From assembly GCF_000212855.1 (NCBI RefSeq), contig NZ_GL890993.1, forward strand, positions 2,000,365 through 2,064,364: a stretch of DNA of 64,000 nucleotides, in the 5' to 3' direction. Numbering within the stretch: position 1 is the first letter of the stretch; each line of letters opens with the position of its first letter. Under the pieces are notes generated by a model, which did not search any database, had not been told where the DNA came from, and was given only the letters and a program-made list of their open reading frames with translations. The DNA is from Streptococcus sanguinis SK355 (GTDB lineage: Bacteria; Bacillota; Bacilli; Lactobacillales; Streptococcaceae). A program made the position numbers and the translations under genes. Shown here one piece after another: positions 20,694 to 29,735 of this stretch.

Positions 20694-23600
20694 TTTTCCA
20701 TCTCCTCCCTCATCTTTTCTAGCCAGGCCTGGCGCAACTTCTCACCAGTCGGCCGCCTATCAAACTTGCTTGTATCCAGCTTTTCCAGCTGACGTGCCTG
20801 TCCTAGGTGGAGATTGGCTTCAAAGCCAGTAATGGCCTTAAACTGCCCTACATAAGGAGCAATGCTGCGCCCATTCTCTGTATAAGGATTAACCGCAAAA
20901 TGGCCTGATAGAATGCCTTCCGCAGCTTTTTTGTAGAGATAAGCATTGTAGGCCAGCAGCAAGTCCAAGTCTTCCCGACTCAGCAAGTTGGTCTTATTTT
21001 TTTCATAGAGCGGACCAAGTTCCTTGACAGCATCTGCCACAAAAAGTCCCTTGTACTGCAATGGCTTCATAGACTGATTGACTGCATCCGCCAAGGTCTT
21101 GGTATCTTTAAGCACCACAATCGGATCGGTCATCTGCAAATACATGGCGCCAAAAATTCCCTTGTCCTCTTGATAGTCTGCTAACTCCTCAATCGCTGCC
21201 AGATAGGTCGGCAGCTGAGAATTGAGCCCATTAAAGAACTTTTCAAAGCTGAACTTAATATCGCCAGACTTATAGTCCACCACTCCCAGACTCTCGGTCT
21301 TGGTCAGACGATCAATCCGGTCCACCTTGCCGCTCACGGTCACTGCTCTGCCATTTTCCAAGGTCAGGAAAGGCTTAGAAGCAGAACCAAAGCCAGTCTC
21401 CTCACCAATGGTCTCAATCCCAGTTGGATGAGCCAGCACACGGCCAGTCGCCCGCGCCGTATCCAGCAAGAGCTGGCGGGAAAAACGGGTCTGACCTGAC
21501 TCACTGTAGATGCTCTCAAACTCAGCCTCTCGGCTGGTCTCTTCCATAGCCTGCGCTAAACGCCGGTCAAAATCGTCAGACGAATCATCCTGCAGGACCT
21601 TTTCAAAGATTCGATGGAGGAAAATCCCATGACTGCGAGCATCAGGATGAATGGTCCACTCTTCCTGCAGACGCAGAACATACTTGAGAAAATAAGCATA
21701 CTGATGCTGGAAATACTCGTTTAGAGCAGACGCTGAAAGTCGGAGAGGCTGTTCTTGAGGGTAGAGGGCTTGCAGAGTTTCTGGCTGCAGAGACTCCGTT
21801 TTCAGTTCCTTGCTGATTTGCGGAATGCTGATGCCTTCTGCTACCAATTTCTTGCGCAGAACCCGCACAGCCACTGCCCAAAAAGTCTGCTCCTCCGTTG
21901 TCCACTCTCGATCAATCTCCTCTTGGTGGAGCTCGATGATTTGAGATAAGAGAGCTCGGTAGCTGCCGATATCATCACTGGAAGCTTGAGGCTTTTTGAC
22001 AATGATGGGCAAGGAAAGGGGAGCTGCAGTCAATTCCAGCAGATAGGTCGACATACTGTCCTCTACTTCATTGACCAAGGCTGGTGCAGACAAGACCAGC
22101 TCTTTGGTAGCAGAATTAATCAATGAAAGCGCTGTATAGCGATTCTTCTTGAGATTTTCTGAACTGGCAATCTGGAGTTCGGCCTGAGAATCCGTTGCGT
22201 CATTGAGCCGAGCCCGATCTTCATCACTGAGCAAACTCTTGTTTTGCGCTATTTTCGGAAAACGCTCCTGGGTCAGTCCGATTGCATAGACATAAGGTGC
22301 TGCTAAAGGCTCTATCAGGTCATAAGACTGGACCTTAACCACATCTACTGTCGCTGGCACCGTCCGATAATTGGACAAAAGCATACCTGACAGAATCAAG
22401 GCTAGAAAATCATCCAGTTTGACCTTGCTATCTGCAAAAACCTGAGCAAACTGCTCTAAGACATGGCTGAAAGCCTTCCAGACTTCCTCATGACGCTCCT
22501 GCTCCTGCTGACTTTCTCCCTGCAGCAGAGCCTTCAAATTGTCAGACAAACAGGCTGCTTGGACGAACTCCGTAAACTTAGCTAAGAGCCCAGACGCCGT
22601 CTGACTACGGGATTTGAAAAAGTCTTGCAGTGGAGTCATAACCCGAAGACGAATATGATTGAGACGGTCTAGGTCAAATTTCCCTTGGCTATTGGCCGTG
22701 AAATCCTTGGCTAGCTTGGCTGCTCCCTTGATATCCGCAAAGCGCAGATATTGCTCAAAATGATCCAGCTCCTCCTGAGTAAAATCTCCGTATAACCCTG
22801 TCTTTAAGAGATTGAGCAGGTCTTCCAGTTGGAAGTTATAGCGCTTGAGCCGCTCCAAGGACTCGACAAACTGGACCAGCGGATGCTGTGCCATCGACTC
22901 GCTCCGCCCTAGATAGTAGGGAATCTGATACTGGTCAAAAATAGTCTTGAGCTGAAGCTGGTAGGCTTCCACATCTCCCAAAAGCAGACGAATATCCTTG
23001 TAGCGCACACCATCATGAACCCGCTGTCGGATGGACTTAGCCACATACTCCAACTCTTCTTTCTGGTTCATAGTAGCCCAAATCTGAAGCTGCGAGCGGT
23101 CTGTCTCACTAAGACTAACCGTTGATTCTGAAAAGTCATAACGACTCTCCAAGACCTTAGAAATTCGTCCAAAGGCATCTTCTGCTTCCGCATGAGGGAT
23201 ATAGTCAGGCTTGACCTGATAGTCCTCGGCCAGCTTTCTCAAAAAATCCACACTAGCTTGATAGAGATTGCCCTCACGAAAGGCTGCTCGATAGGATTTT
23301 TGACTGGCATAGGTCCCAATAACAATCTCCACACCTTTTCGATGCAGGAGACTGACCAGATATTCCTCTTCGGCAGAGAAACGAGTAAAGCCATCGATGA
23401 CCAAGGCCAAATCTGCCAATTGCTCGTCTGTGTCGCCAGCCAGAATATGCTGGGTAAAAGCAGCAATCTGAGAAGACGAATCAAAATCACCCTTATTGAG
23501 AGCAGCAGTCGACGCTGTAAAAATCTTGACCAGATCCTCCCGCTTCTCAGGCTCCTCAAGAAATTCCAAATCCGCAAAGGACATCTGGGCGGTCTGCAGT

Positions 23601-23971
23601 TCATGATGAAGATCCATCAGTTGCTGGATAAACTGGGGATCCTTCTTAATCCGACCATAGACCTTAAGCTCTCCATCATCTAACTCTGTCAAGGTCCGAT
23701 AAATCAGCATTCCTAGACCAATATCGTCCAAACTCTGCCCTTGCCGAACATCATTTAGCACAAAATACCGAGCCATCTGGGCAAAGCGCGTTACCGTAAT
23801 AGCAAAGGAAGCCTGAGTTTCCAGACACTCCAAAACCGCCCGCTCCTTCTCAAAAGAAAGCGAATTAGGCGCAATATAAAAGACTCGCTTACCAGCCGCC
23901 ACCAAGCTCTCAGCTTCCGCCACCAACACCTTGGTCAAAGAATGGCGAATATCTGTATAAAGTAATTTCAT
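20690..23971 (-). CDS. rexB: ATP-dependent nuclease subunit RexB/AddB
   Basis: 1093 aa partner of RexA. In lactic acid bacteria RexB is a degenerate helicase-like protein with an active C-terminal RecB-family nuclease domain; here the nuclease motif is [15 protein letters not shown] and no Walker A GxGKT is seen at the N-terminus. [14 protein letters not shown] segment occupies the equivalent N-terminal position. It is the first gene of the rexBA unit; an extended -10 lies about 33 nt upstream of the ATG. Confidence 0.94.
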   Translation of the reverse strand: MKLLYTDIRHSLTKVLVAEAESLVAAGKRVFYIAPNSLSFEKERAVLECLETQASFAITVTRFAQMARYFVLNDVRQGQSLDDIGLGMLIYRTLTELDDGELKVYGRIKKDPQFIQQLMDLHHELQTAQMSFADLEFLEEPEKREDLVKIFTASTAALNKGDFDSSSQIAAFTQHILAGDTDEQLADLALVIDGFTRFSAEEEYLVSLLHRKGVEIVIGTYASQKSYRAAFREGNLYQASVDFLRKLAEDYQVKPDYIPHAEAEDAFGRISKVLESRYDFSESTVSLSETDRSQLQIWATMNQKEELEYVAKSIRQRVHDGVRYKDIRLLLGDVEAYQLQLKTIFDQYQIPYYLGRSESMAQHPLVQFVESLERLKRYNFQLEDLLNLLKTGLYGDFTQEELDHFEQYLRFADIKGAAKLAKDFTANSQGKFDLDRLNHIRLRVMTPLQDFFKSRSQTASGLLAKFTEFVQAACLSDNLKALLQGESQQEQERHEEVWKAFSHVLEQFAQVFADSKVKLDDFLALILSGMLLSNYRTVPATVDVVKVQSYDLIEPLAAPYVYAIGLTQERFPKIAQNKSLLSDEDRARLNDATDSQAELQIASSENLKKNRYTALSLINSATKELVLSAPALVNEVEDSMSTYLLELTAAPLSLPIIVKKPQASSDDIGSYRALLSQIIELHQEEIDREWTTEEQTFWAVAVRVLRKKLVAEGISIPQISKELKTESLQPETLQALYPQEQPLRLSASALNEYFQHQYAYFLKYVLRLQEEWTIHPDARSHGIFLHRIFEKVLQDDSSDDFDRRLAQAMEETSREAEFESIYSESGQTRFSRQLLLDTARATGRVLAHPTGIETIGEETGFGSASKPFLTLENGRAVTVSGKVDRIDRLTKTESLGVVDYKSGDIKFSFEKFFNGLNSQLPTYLAAIEELADYQEDKGIFGAMYLQMTDPIVVLKDTKTLADAVNQSMKPLQYKGLFVADAVKELGPLYEKNKTNLLSREDLDLLLAYNAYLYKKAAEGILSGHFAVNPYTENGRSIAPYVGQFKAITGFEANLHLGQARQLEKLDTSKFDRRPTGEKLRQAWLEKMREEMEK

Positions 23972-24003
23972 AGCCTGCCTTTTCCTCTAGAAAATATAGG
24001 AAC

Positions 24004-24009
24004 ATTATA
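24004..24009 (-). promoter_or_regulatory. Extended -10 of the rexBA promoter
   Basis: TGGTATAAT on the minus strand, with no clear -35. It lies about 33 nt before the rexB ATG. Confidence 0.5.
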
Positions 24010-24114
24010 CCATTTTTACCGATAATTCTCATGGAGAATAGTCCCAAAGCCCAATTAGAACCCATCATCCAAAGATAGCGTTAGTGAATAGTTCGTTATG
24101 TCCATAAACAAATG

Positions 24115-24140
24115 AAAAAAGCCACTGCTTCCAGTGACTT
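24115..24140 (-). terminator. Terminator after the TA/ClbS/DUF4300 cassette
   Basis: Minus-strand AAGTCACTG-GAAG-CAGTGGC (one G-T pair) followed by six T. It lies 33 nt after the stop of the 103-aa gene and is the only convincing terminator downstream of the AbrB-Doc promoter. Confidence 0.8.
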
Positions 24141-24172
24141 CCTAAGTCTCTTACTTCTTTCAAAGCAAGGGC

Positions 24173-24484
24173 TCATTTAATCTTATGCTTATTCATCTTT
24201 TCTTCAAAAATGCTTGTCATAATCACGCGCAATTCTTCTCTTTCCTTGTCAGGAAGTTCGCCTTGCTGCTTGGCTACAGCGTACAACTCAGGATATTGCT
24301 TAGCAACTCGCTCAACCGTCTTGGTCGTTGCATGCCCTCTCACGAAGAAAGGAATTCTCTTAATCCACTCTTTAGGCACAAGTGCCAGAATCTTTTTGGC
24401 AGCTTCCTTATCGGAAATTTCTGCAGTGCTGAGCCCTTGATTAATCTGCTCCTGTTCCTTTTCTGTAAAATCTTTTAATTCCAT
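24173..24484 (-). CDS. Hypothetical protein, 103 aa
   Basis: Small soluble, highly charged, helix-rich protein starting MELKDFTEKEQEQINQGLST. It contains an IPFFVRGHATTKTVERVAKQ segment in the middle and a basic C-terminus (EEKMNKHKIK). I do not recognise the family. GGGAG precedes the ATG by about 10 nt. It follows the DUF4300 lipoprotein gene by 46 nt without a visible terminator and is itself followed by one, so it looks like the last gene of a five-gene unit. Nothing in the sequence reveals its role. Confidence 0.65.
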   Translation of the reverse strand: MELKDFTEKEQEQINQGLSTAEISDKEAAKKILALVPKEWIKRIPFFVRGHATTKTVERVAKQYPELYAVAKQQGELPDKEREELRVIMTSIFEEKMNKHKIK

Positions 24485-24530
24485 ACGCTAAATCTCCCAG
24501 TTCTATTTTCTTAATGCTAACTGAAGCACA

Positions 24531-25376
24531 CTATTTACCCTCTACCCACTTATCATTGTCCATGATAAAGGGCTTGGCCAGTCCTTCCCCTGTGTAGTCC
24601 TTATATTTTGTCTGCAAGTATTTGTAGACATCTTCCTTGGTCGCAAACTTGATTGCCTGGTATGGCTCTTCAAAGGTCAGCTTTTCGATAAATAAATATC
24701 CGTCTTTATCTGGAACCAAGACGCCGACATGACCTACAAAGAGAGAATCACCGTCAAGATTGTCGTGGACAATGACTGAAAGCATCCTTGCTTTTTCACT
24801 AAACTTGAACTGCTTGAAGTATTCCTCCATCTTCTTAGCGTGGACTTTTACATCTTGAGTCGCTTCAGTCTTGACTCTTGAAAATAGGATATTAAAATCT
24901 TCCTTCTCCTTGGCATCAAAGAGCTTGCCCTTGTCAATCGAATCATTATCTATGAACAAGAGTTCATCATTTTTTTCAATTTGAGGAATTTCGATGCTAT
25001 TTTTCAGCAAAGTATAGGTATTAATCCGACAATTTGTCCCGATAAAATCGCCCTTCTTTGCCTGCCACAGAGGATTGATTTTTTCTACATCATATTCTGT
25101 TTTGGTAAATTTAGTGAAATCGCCTGTTAATCCAGTAGAGCCAACAAGTCCATTGTAGTCATTGACTAGATTGACAAAATTATTGACACTGTCTTTATCC
25201 AAGTCGGCCGCCAACAAATTCTTAACTTCTTCGACACTCTTTTTACTGTTTAGATTTGAATAAGTCGATGTAGTTTGACTTGTTTCTTTATTTTTCTGGG
25301 AACTAGCACATGCCACAAGCCCAAAAGCCAAAGCCAGGCAGGCGCAGGACATGATTATTTTGTTGTATTTTTTCAT
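24531..25376 (-). CDS. DUF4300 family lipoprotein
   Basis: 281 aa with a lipoprotein signal: MKKYNKII, a hydrophobic stretch, and lipobox LVAC with Cys23 as the predicted acylation site. After a Ser/Thr/Lys linker (CASSQKNKETSQTTSTYSN) comes a soluble domain matching the DUF4300 streptococcal family of unknown function, exported and anchored to the membrane. Features include GTNCRINTYTLL, VIVHDNLDGDSLFVGHVGVL and FATKEDVYKYLQTKYK. It lies 33 nt after the ClbS/DfsB gene on the same strand, with a weak RBS (GAGAG). Confidence 0.82.
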   Translation of the reverse strand: MKKYNKIIMSCACLALAFGLVACASSQKNKETSQTTSTYSNLNSKKSVEEVKNLLAADLDKDSVNNFVNLVNDYNGLVGSTGLTGDFTKFTKTEYDVEKINPLWQAKKGDFIGTNCRINTYTLLKNSIEIPQIEKNDELLFIDNDSIDKGKLFDAKEKEDFNILFSRVKTEATQDVKVHAKKMEEYFKQFKFSEKARMLSVIVHDNLDGDSLFVGHVGVLVPDKDGYLFIEKLTFEEPYQAIKFATKEDVYKYLQTKYKDYTGEGLAKPFIMDNDKWVEGK

Positions 25377-25409
25377 TCTTATTTCTCTCTAATTCTTGTC
25401 TTCTACAGA

Positions 25410-25952
25410 CTATTTTGCTTTACAATTTTTCTGATGAGCCTTCAATTTTTTCATGGCCCAGTCATAATGGCTGGAGGTAGCACTTACAAAATAGGAACCT
25501 AGTACACTCCCTCCGACCCATTTATAGACATTTTTTGAAAATAATTCTTCGTTTGTAAATATGTCTGCCAAGTCCAAAACATCTTGATGCGACTGATGAA
25601 AGATCCCAGTTGCCTCTTCAAGAGAAGTATTCTGATGTTTCTTCCAAAATTCCTGATTCAGCTCACCGTAAGTCCTCCAGTTATAGGGAGCAGGAAGAAA
25701 GGGCTGCCCTTCCCCCTTTTGATTGGAATGCACCCAATTCAACAAGAGCTGATGCCATTCATAGAGGTGAACCAAAACATCCCTTACATTTTTATCCCGT
25801 CTCCAATGAGCCTCTTTCTTCTTTTCATCCCGAGAAAAATCAAAGGGCGTATTTAACTCTTCATCAGACATCTTAGAAATGAGCGTACGTAACTTCTCAT
25901 AGTTTTCCTTAGCAGCCAGCAGCAAATCTTCTTTAGTTTTCGGTCTAGGCAT
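25410..25952 (-). CDS. ClbS/DfsB family four-helix-bundle protein
   Basis: 180 aa, cytosolic. The N-terminus (RPKTKEDLLLAAKENYEKL), the VRDVLVHLYEWHQLLLNW helix and the C-terminal ATSSHYDWAMKKLKAH helix match the ClbS/DfsB (formerly DUF1706) family. ClbS of Escherichia coli opens the colibactin cyclopropane and protects the producer; most family members are uncharacterised, so self-protection or a small-molecule hydrolase is inference only. AAGGAG lies 10 nt before the ATG. It starts 28 nt after the Doc toxin gene. Confidence 0.85.
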   Translation of the reverse strand: MPRPKTKEDLLLAAKENYEKLRTLISKMSDEELNTPFDFSRDEKKKEAHWRRDKNVRDVLVHLYEWHQLLLNWVHSNQKGEGQPFLPAPYNWRTYGELNQEFWKKHQNTSLEEATGIFHQSHQDVLDLADIFTNEELFSKNVYKWVGGSVLGSYFVSATSSHYDWAMKKLKAHQKNCKAK

Positions 25953-25980
25953 AAGATTACACTCCTTGCATAGTTAAAGC

Positions 25981-26391
25981 TTAATCGTTATCATTACGAA
26001 ACGAATGTTCAGAAACCCATTTTGAGTAGCTTTTTAAATTTTGCTCAGACAGTGATTCAACCGCTATTCTTACACACATTTCAACCGCTTCTTCAAGCGT
26101 AACAGCAAAACGATAACCGTTTAATCGTAAAAATTTTACTAAAACATAAAAAGCCGTTCGTTTATTAGCACTAGCAAAAACATGCTTTTTTATCAATTGA
26201 ACAAATAAAATTGTCGCCTTATCAAAGATTGATGGATAAAGAGGTTTTCCAAAAACAAATTGTTCAGGTAAATTCACAATCATATTTAGTGCTGATGGAC
26301 TAATCGTCTTGATTTGTTCTTTTGGAGAATAGCGCTGAATAACTAAAGTATTAATCTTTTCAATTTGAATTTCTGTTAAATAGACTGTCAT
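25981..26391 (-). CDS. Death-on-curing (Doc/Fic fold) toxin
   Basis: 136 aa. The Doc signature H-x-F-x-x-A-N-K-R appears as HVFASANKRTAF with His70, Asn76, Lys77 and Arg78, followed by FLRLNGYRF as in Doc of phage P1. Doc proteins phosphorylate and inactivate EF-Tu and are neutralised by a partner antitoxin. All key residues are present, so the toxin looks intact. Its ATG overlaps the antitoxin stop by 4 nt. The start sequence MTVYLTEIQIEKIN is typical of the family. Confidence 0.87.
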   Translation of the reverse strand: MTVYLTEIQIEKINTLVIQRYSPKEQIKTISPSALNMIVNLPEQFVFGKPLYPSIFDKATILFVQLIKKHVFASANKRTAFYVLVKFLRLNGYRFAVTLEEAVEMCVRIAVESLSEQNLKSYSKWVSEHSFRNDND

Positions 26392-26624
26392 TTTTCCACC
26401 AAAGCTTTAAAAATATCATCGTATTCATCAAAAATATTATCTAAATCCAATTCAAAAGATTCGTCAGAAATAAAAGTAACCTGATTTTCAGTCTTTTCTG
26501 GAGTAAAGACAATTTCGCCACTCGGTAACAATTTAGCATCGTAATGCACGCCACTCGGAATATTAAATTCACTTGGAATCGTTATTGTTATAGAATTCCC
26601 TTGTTTTCTAGTTTTTACTGCCAT
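26388..26624 (-). CDS. AbrB/MazE/SpoVT-type antitoxin
   Basis: 78 aa. The N-terminal half (KTRKQGNSITITIPSEF) is a swapped-hairpin AbrB DNA-binding domain. The C-terminal half is very acidic (FELDLDNIFDEYDDIF) and probably wraps the toxin. Doc is more often paired with a Phd antitoxin, so this pairing is notable. AAGGAGG lies 6-7 nt before the ATG. It is the first gene of the unit; an operator-like repeat sits between its -35 and -10, consistent with autorepression. Confidence 0.85.
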   Translation of the reverse strand: MAVKTRKQGNSITITIPSEFNIPSGVHYDAKLLPSGEIVFTPEKTENQVTFISDESFELDLDNIFDEYDDIFKALVEK

Positions 26625-26644
26625 CTTGCTTCCTCCTTAGGGAT

Positions 26645-26673
26645 ATTATAACAGATAATTACAGTAATTACAA
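26645..26673 (-). promoter_or_regulatory. AbrB-Doc promoter with embedded operator
   Basis: Minus-strand TTGTAA (26673-26668), 17-nt spacer, TATAAT (26650-26645) with an extended TG. The spacer holds two tandem copies of TGTAATTA (the core GTAATTAC is palindromic), a likely binding site for the AbrB-type antitoxin. Confidence 0.7.
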
Positions 26674-26748
26674 AAATAGAATAATCTTCCGACTTCTCTT
26701 ATCTTATTTGGAATACATCATGGGATTAAGATATTCACTAAACACATC

Positions 26749-28506
26749 TCAAATGCAAGACTCATCACAATAAACTACAAATCCCTTTGGTAAGATGAGC
26801 ACTTGCTGGTCATCAGTTTGGCAATGACTGACCAAATCAGCTGAATCTCTGTCTAAAAGATAATTCTCATTCGACTGATTAAAAATGGCTCTGATTGCTT
26901 GATTATCATGTTGCCATTCTAATGCTAGCACATTAGGCTTGATTTCTTCTAGGGTAAATTCCCCATACTGAATAATGCCCGCAACATCTTTGCGAAGCTG
27001 AATCAAGTTCTTCATAAAATTGAGCATATCATTGCTACTTGAAACCCGGTCCCAAGGCATGACCCGTCTACAATCCGGGTCCATAGCTCCACCCAATTCT
27101 AGCTCGGTCCCATAATAGATACAAGGAGTTCCTCTTTGTAAAAAGAGAAAGGCGAGTGCGGATTTGACAAGCTGGATATCACCTTGAGCAGTCGCCAAAA
27201 TGCGCTCCGTATCGTGCGAATCCAAAAGATTAAACATAACCTCAGAAATCTGCTGCTTGTAGTACATGGACTGGCAGTTAATCTCAGCTATGAATTGACT
27301 GGTCTTCTTGCGCCTGCTCAAAAAGTAGTCCTTGATACTATCCGATAGAGGATAGTTCATGACCGCGTGAAACTCATCTCCATTTAACCAAGGCTGAGAG
27401 GTATGCCAAACCTCTCCAAGAATATAAAGGTCAGGCTTTTTGGCCAAAACAGCCTTCCGAAAATCTCGCCAAAATTGATGATCAACCTCATTGGCCACGT
27501 CCAATCTCCAAGCATCAATATCAAAATGTTCAATCCAATAGGTCGCAACGCTTAAGAGATAGTCTTTCACCTCAGGATTTGCCGTGTTTAACTTAGGCAT
27601 GTAGCTGGCAAAGGCAAAGGTATGATAAGGCAGTTCTTTTGGATTCATAAATTTCTCATTCATCACTGGGAACTCTTGAATGTGGAACCAGTCTTTATAT
27701 GCCGACTTTTCACCATGCTTGAGAACATCCTGCCATTGAGCGGATTGATCGCCCATATGATTGAAAACCGCATCCAGCATCACCTTCATGCCACGCAGAT
27801 GAGCTTGCTCCACCAGTTTACGGAAAGTCTCCTTGTCCCCAAAGTGTCGATCAATTTCAAAGTAATCTGTCGTATTGTACTTATGATTACTTGGAGATTC
27901 AAAGATGGGACAGAGATAAAGCCCTGTAATCCCTAAGTCCTGTAAGTAATCCAGATGTTCAATAATTCCTTGTAAATCCCCACCAAAGAAATCCGTAGGT
28001 TTAGGACTGATAGCTGCATCCCAAGCTAACGCTCCTTCAGGAGAAAGGTCGGGATTTCCATTGGCAAATCGTTCTGGAAAAATCTGATACCAGACCGTTT
28101 TTGAAACCCATTCAGGAACCTGGCAGCCATCAATTTCGTGAATATAAGGGAGTTTAAATCTGTTGCCCTCATAAGCAAGGTTTTCTGGACTATTGTCAGT
28201 GAAACCTTTATCTCCATACAAGACGCTTTGCCCCTCTTTATCCTCAAGCTCAAACAGATACTGGAGCCGAGCAAAGCGCACAGAGACAGCTACTTGCCAA
28301 TAATCAAATAAGTCATCAGAGGTCACTTTGACCATCTCTTTCACATCTTCATAAGAATCCTCAAGAAAGATAAAGGGATCCCCATAGTGCAAAAAGATTT
28401 TCTCTATATCCTCTTTCTTAGTCCTAATTCTGATATGCACTTGACCTTCTTTATAAAGATAGGCATACTCCGACTCCGGTCTATGATAAATGGCTGTTAA
28501 TTCCAT
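26749..28506 (-). CDS. GH13 alpha-glycosidase (neopullulanase/cyclomaltodextrinase-like)
   Basis: 585 aa, cytosolic (no signal peptide). The N-terminal ~120 residues look like a CBM34-type domain, as in neopullulanase and cyclomaltodextrinase. The GH13 barrel shows YQIFPERFANG, DAVFNHMG, WRLDVANEVD with the nucleophile Asp near 334, LGEVWH with the acid/base Glu near 362, and DSHDTER with the third Asp near 430. It should hydrolyse linear or cyclic maltodextrins taken up from starch or glycogen. It is monocistronic, with a LacI-family-type operator just downstream of its promoter. Confidence 0.87.
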   Translation of the reverse strand: MELTAIYHRPESEYAYLYKEGQVHIRIRTKKEDIEKIFLHYGDPFIFLEDSYEDVKEMVKVTSDDLFDYWQVAVSVRFARLQYLFELEDKEGQSVLYGDKGFTDNSPENLAYEGNRFKLPYIHEIDGCQVPEWVSKTVWYQIFPERFANGNPDLSPEGALAWDAAISPKPTDFFGGDLQGIIEHLDYLQDLGITGLYLCPIFESPSNHKYNTTDYFEIDRHFGDKETFRKLVEQAHLRGMKVMLDAVFNHMGDQSAQWQDVLKHGEKSAYKDWFHIQEFPVMNEKFMNPKELPYHTFAFASYMPKLNTANPEVKDYLLSVATYWIEHFDIDAWRLDVANEVDHQFWRDFRKAVLAKKPDLYILGEVWHTSQPWLNGDEFHAVMNYPLSDSIKDYFLSRRKKTSQFIAEINCQSMYYKQQISEVMFNLLDSHDTERILATAQGDIQLVKSALAFLFLQRGTPCIYYGTELELGGAMDPDCRRVMPWDRVSSSNDMLNFMKNLIQLRKDVAGIIQYGEFTLEEIKPNVLALEWQHDNQAIRAIFNQSNENYLLDRDSADLVSHCQTDDQQVLILPKGFVVYCDESCI

Positions 28507-28552
28507 ATTTTTCTCCTAAATATTTCTCTTTCTTAAAGTCGCTTCACATTTA

Positions 28553-28566
28553 TGCAAACGATTCCA
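28553..28566 (-). promoter_or_regulatory. Candidate cre/LacI-family operator of the GH13 gene
   Basis: Minus-strand TGGAATCGTTTGCA matches 12 of 14 positions of the Gram-positive cre consensus (TGWAARCGYTWNCW). It lies just after the predicted transcription start, a repressing position for CcpA or a MalR-type regulator. Confidence 0.55.
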
Positions 28567-28577
28567 TGGCTAGCCCT

Positions 28578-28606
28578 AGTATACTATTTTAAAAAAAGGA
28601 TTGCAA
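28578..28606 (-). promoter_or_regulatory. Promoter of the GH13 gene
   Basis: TTGCAA (28606-28601), 17-nt spacer, TATACT (28583-28578) on the minus strand, about 70 nt before the ATG. Confidence 0.6.
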
Positions 28607-28647
28607 GCTATTGTTTAATTTTGGGAATAAAAGGTATAGCAGAGAAT

Positions 28648-28675
28648 ATTAAAAAGCCTTGGAGATAAGGCTTTT
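28648..28675. terminator. Terminator after the 228-aa gene
   Basis: AAAAGCCTT and AAGGCTTTT form a 9-bp stem with a 6-nt loop and A/T flanks on both sides. It lies about 125 nt beyond the minus-strand stop at 28800 and upstream of the GH13 promoter. The rest of 28676-28799 shows no gene. Confidence 0.7.
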
Positions 28676-28799
28676 AGTTATTTAAGTTTTTAGAAAGATT
28701 CCTTACTTTTCTAAATCAAGTCATCTAGCCCACTTTTGCTGAATCTAACAACCAGATAAGTCTCAAGATTATTGTTGTTTAATAAATTCAATTCAAGTG

Positions 28800-29486
28800 T
28801 TACTTATTTCTATCAAAGTCAAACCCTACCTGCCAAAATCCCATATCAAGTATTTTCATCTGCGGGTAGAGCATATCTGCCACCTTCATTTTTTTCCTGG
28901 CAGATTCTAGCTGTTCACTATATTTTTCATAGAATTCTACAAGCTGCAAAATGGATTTAATATTATAATTTCCTGTTGCAATCTTCTGCTTTTTTATACC
29001 ATCAATAAAGTATCTATCATACGCAGGTACACACCCAAGTGTACCCATGAGAATTTTTGTAATAAGCGTATCTGATAATTTGTTTTTCAGTTCTATCCCT
29101 TTGACTTCGCGTCTAATCTTATCGTAATATTCATTTAAAAATGCATTAATCTCCACTAGTAATTTTTGATTATATACCTCTCTAAAATCTGTACATTCTA
29201 TCCCAGCTAAAGGATTATATTTTTTTCTTAACAATTCTTTCACTACTGGTATATGAACTCTATAATCCTTTTGCAGTAAAAACGATGAACCTCGATACAT
29301 CCCCCAGCTTGCTAAATAAAACGCAAGTTGTAAACTTAAATAATCAACATTTACATTGTTATTCTTTCGAGCATTTATAAAATGTGAATAACAGTGCTCC
29401 CACGAACGATATCGACCATGTTCGTCAGCATTTAAATCATTGAAAAATTTTATTGACGAATCAATAATCAAATCGACAGTATCCAT
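28800..29486 (-). CDS. Unknown protein, 228 aa, AT-rich gene
   Basis: I do not recognise a named family. The protein is soluble and predicted all-helical, with a distinctive block SWEHCYSHFINARK, then LAFYLASWGMYRGSSFLL, then a middle VPAYDRYFIDGI segment and a C-terminus ending GFWQVGFDFDRNK. Conserved aromatic and Cys/His residues suggest a compact domain, perhaps nucleic-acid or ligand binding, but no catalytic motif is evident. The gene is markedly more AT-rich than the flanking core genes, a sign of recent acquisition. It has its own promoter, GGGAG RBS and downstream terminator, so it is a single-gene unit. Confidence 0.72.
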   Translation of the reverse strand: MDTVDLIIDSSIKFFNDLNADEHGRYRSWEHCYSHFINARKNNNVNVDYLSLQLAFYLASWGMYRGSSFLLQKDYRVHIPVVKELLRKKYNPLAGIECTDFREVYNQKLLVEINAFLNEYYDKIRREVKGIELKNKLSDTLITKILMGTLGCVPAYDRYFIDGIKKQKIATGNYNIKSILQLVEFYEKYSEQLESARKKMKVADMLYPQMKILDMGFWQVGFDFDRNK

Positions 29487-29508
29487 ACTATTTACTCCCT
29501 ATTTATTA

Positions 29509-29537
29509 TTTATACCTGTTCCTATCTGAAAATACAA
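29509..29537 (-). promoter_or_regulatory. Promoter of the 228-aa gene
   Basis: TTGTAT (29537-29532), 17-nt spacer, TATAAA (29514-29509) on the minus strand, about 25 nt before the ATG at 29486. The remainder of the AT-rich gap 29538-29735 holds no gene or hairpin I can support. Confidence 0.55.
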
Positions 29538-29735
29538 ATGATTGTTCAAATAGTACTCCAACAACATCGGTTAATTTTTTTATTTTTCCAGTGTGTATCT
29601 TAGAAAAATAACATTCTTTATAGCTTTTTCCAAATAAACATAGTCACGAACCAGAATCAATAATATGCGTATGCAAAAGACCTATAACAAGGTTTGTGTT
29701 AATTTCTATTTTTCTCAGATTACAATAATATACAT

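Noticed and set aside
23192..23683. 163-codon plus-strand open frame inside rexB
   Set aside because: Shadow of rexB, with no family match.
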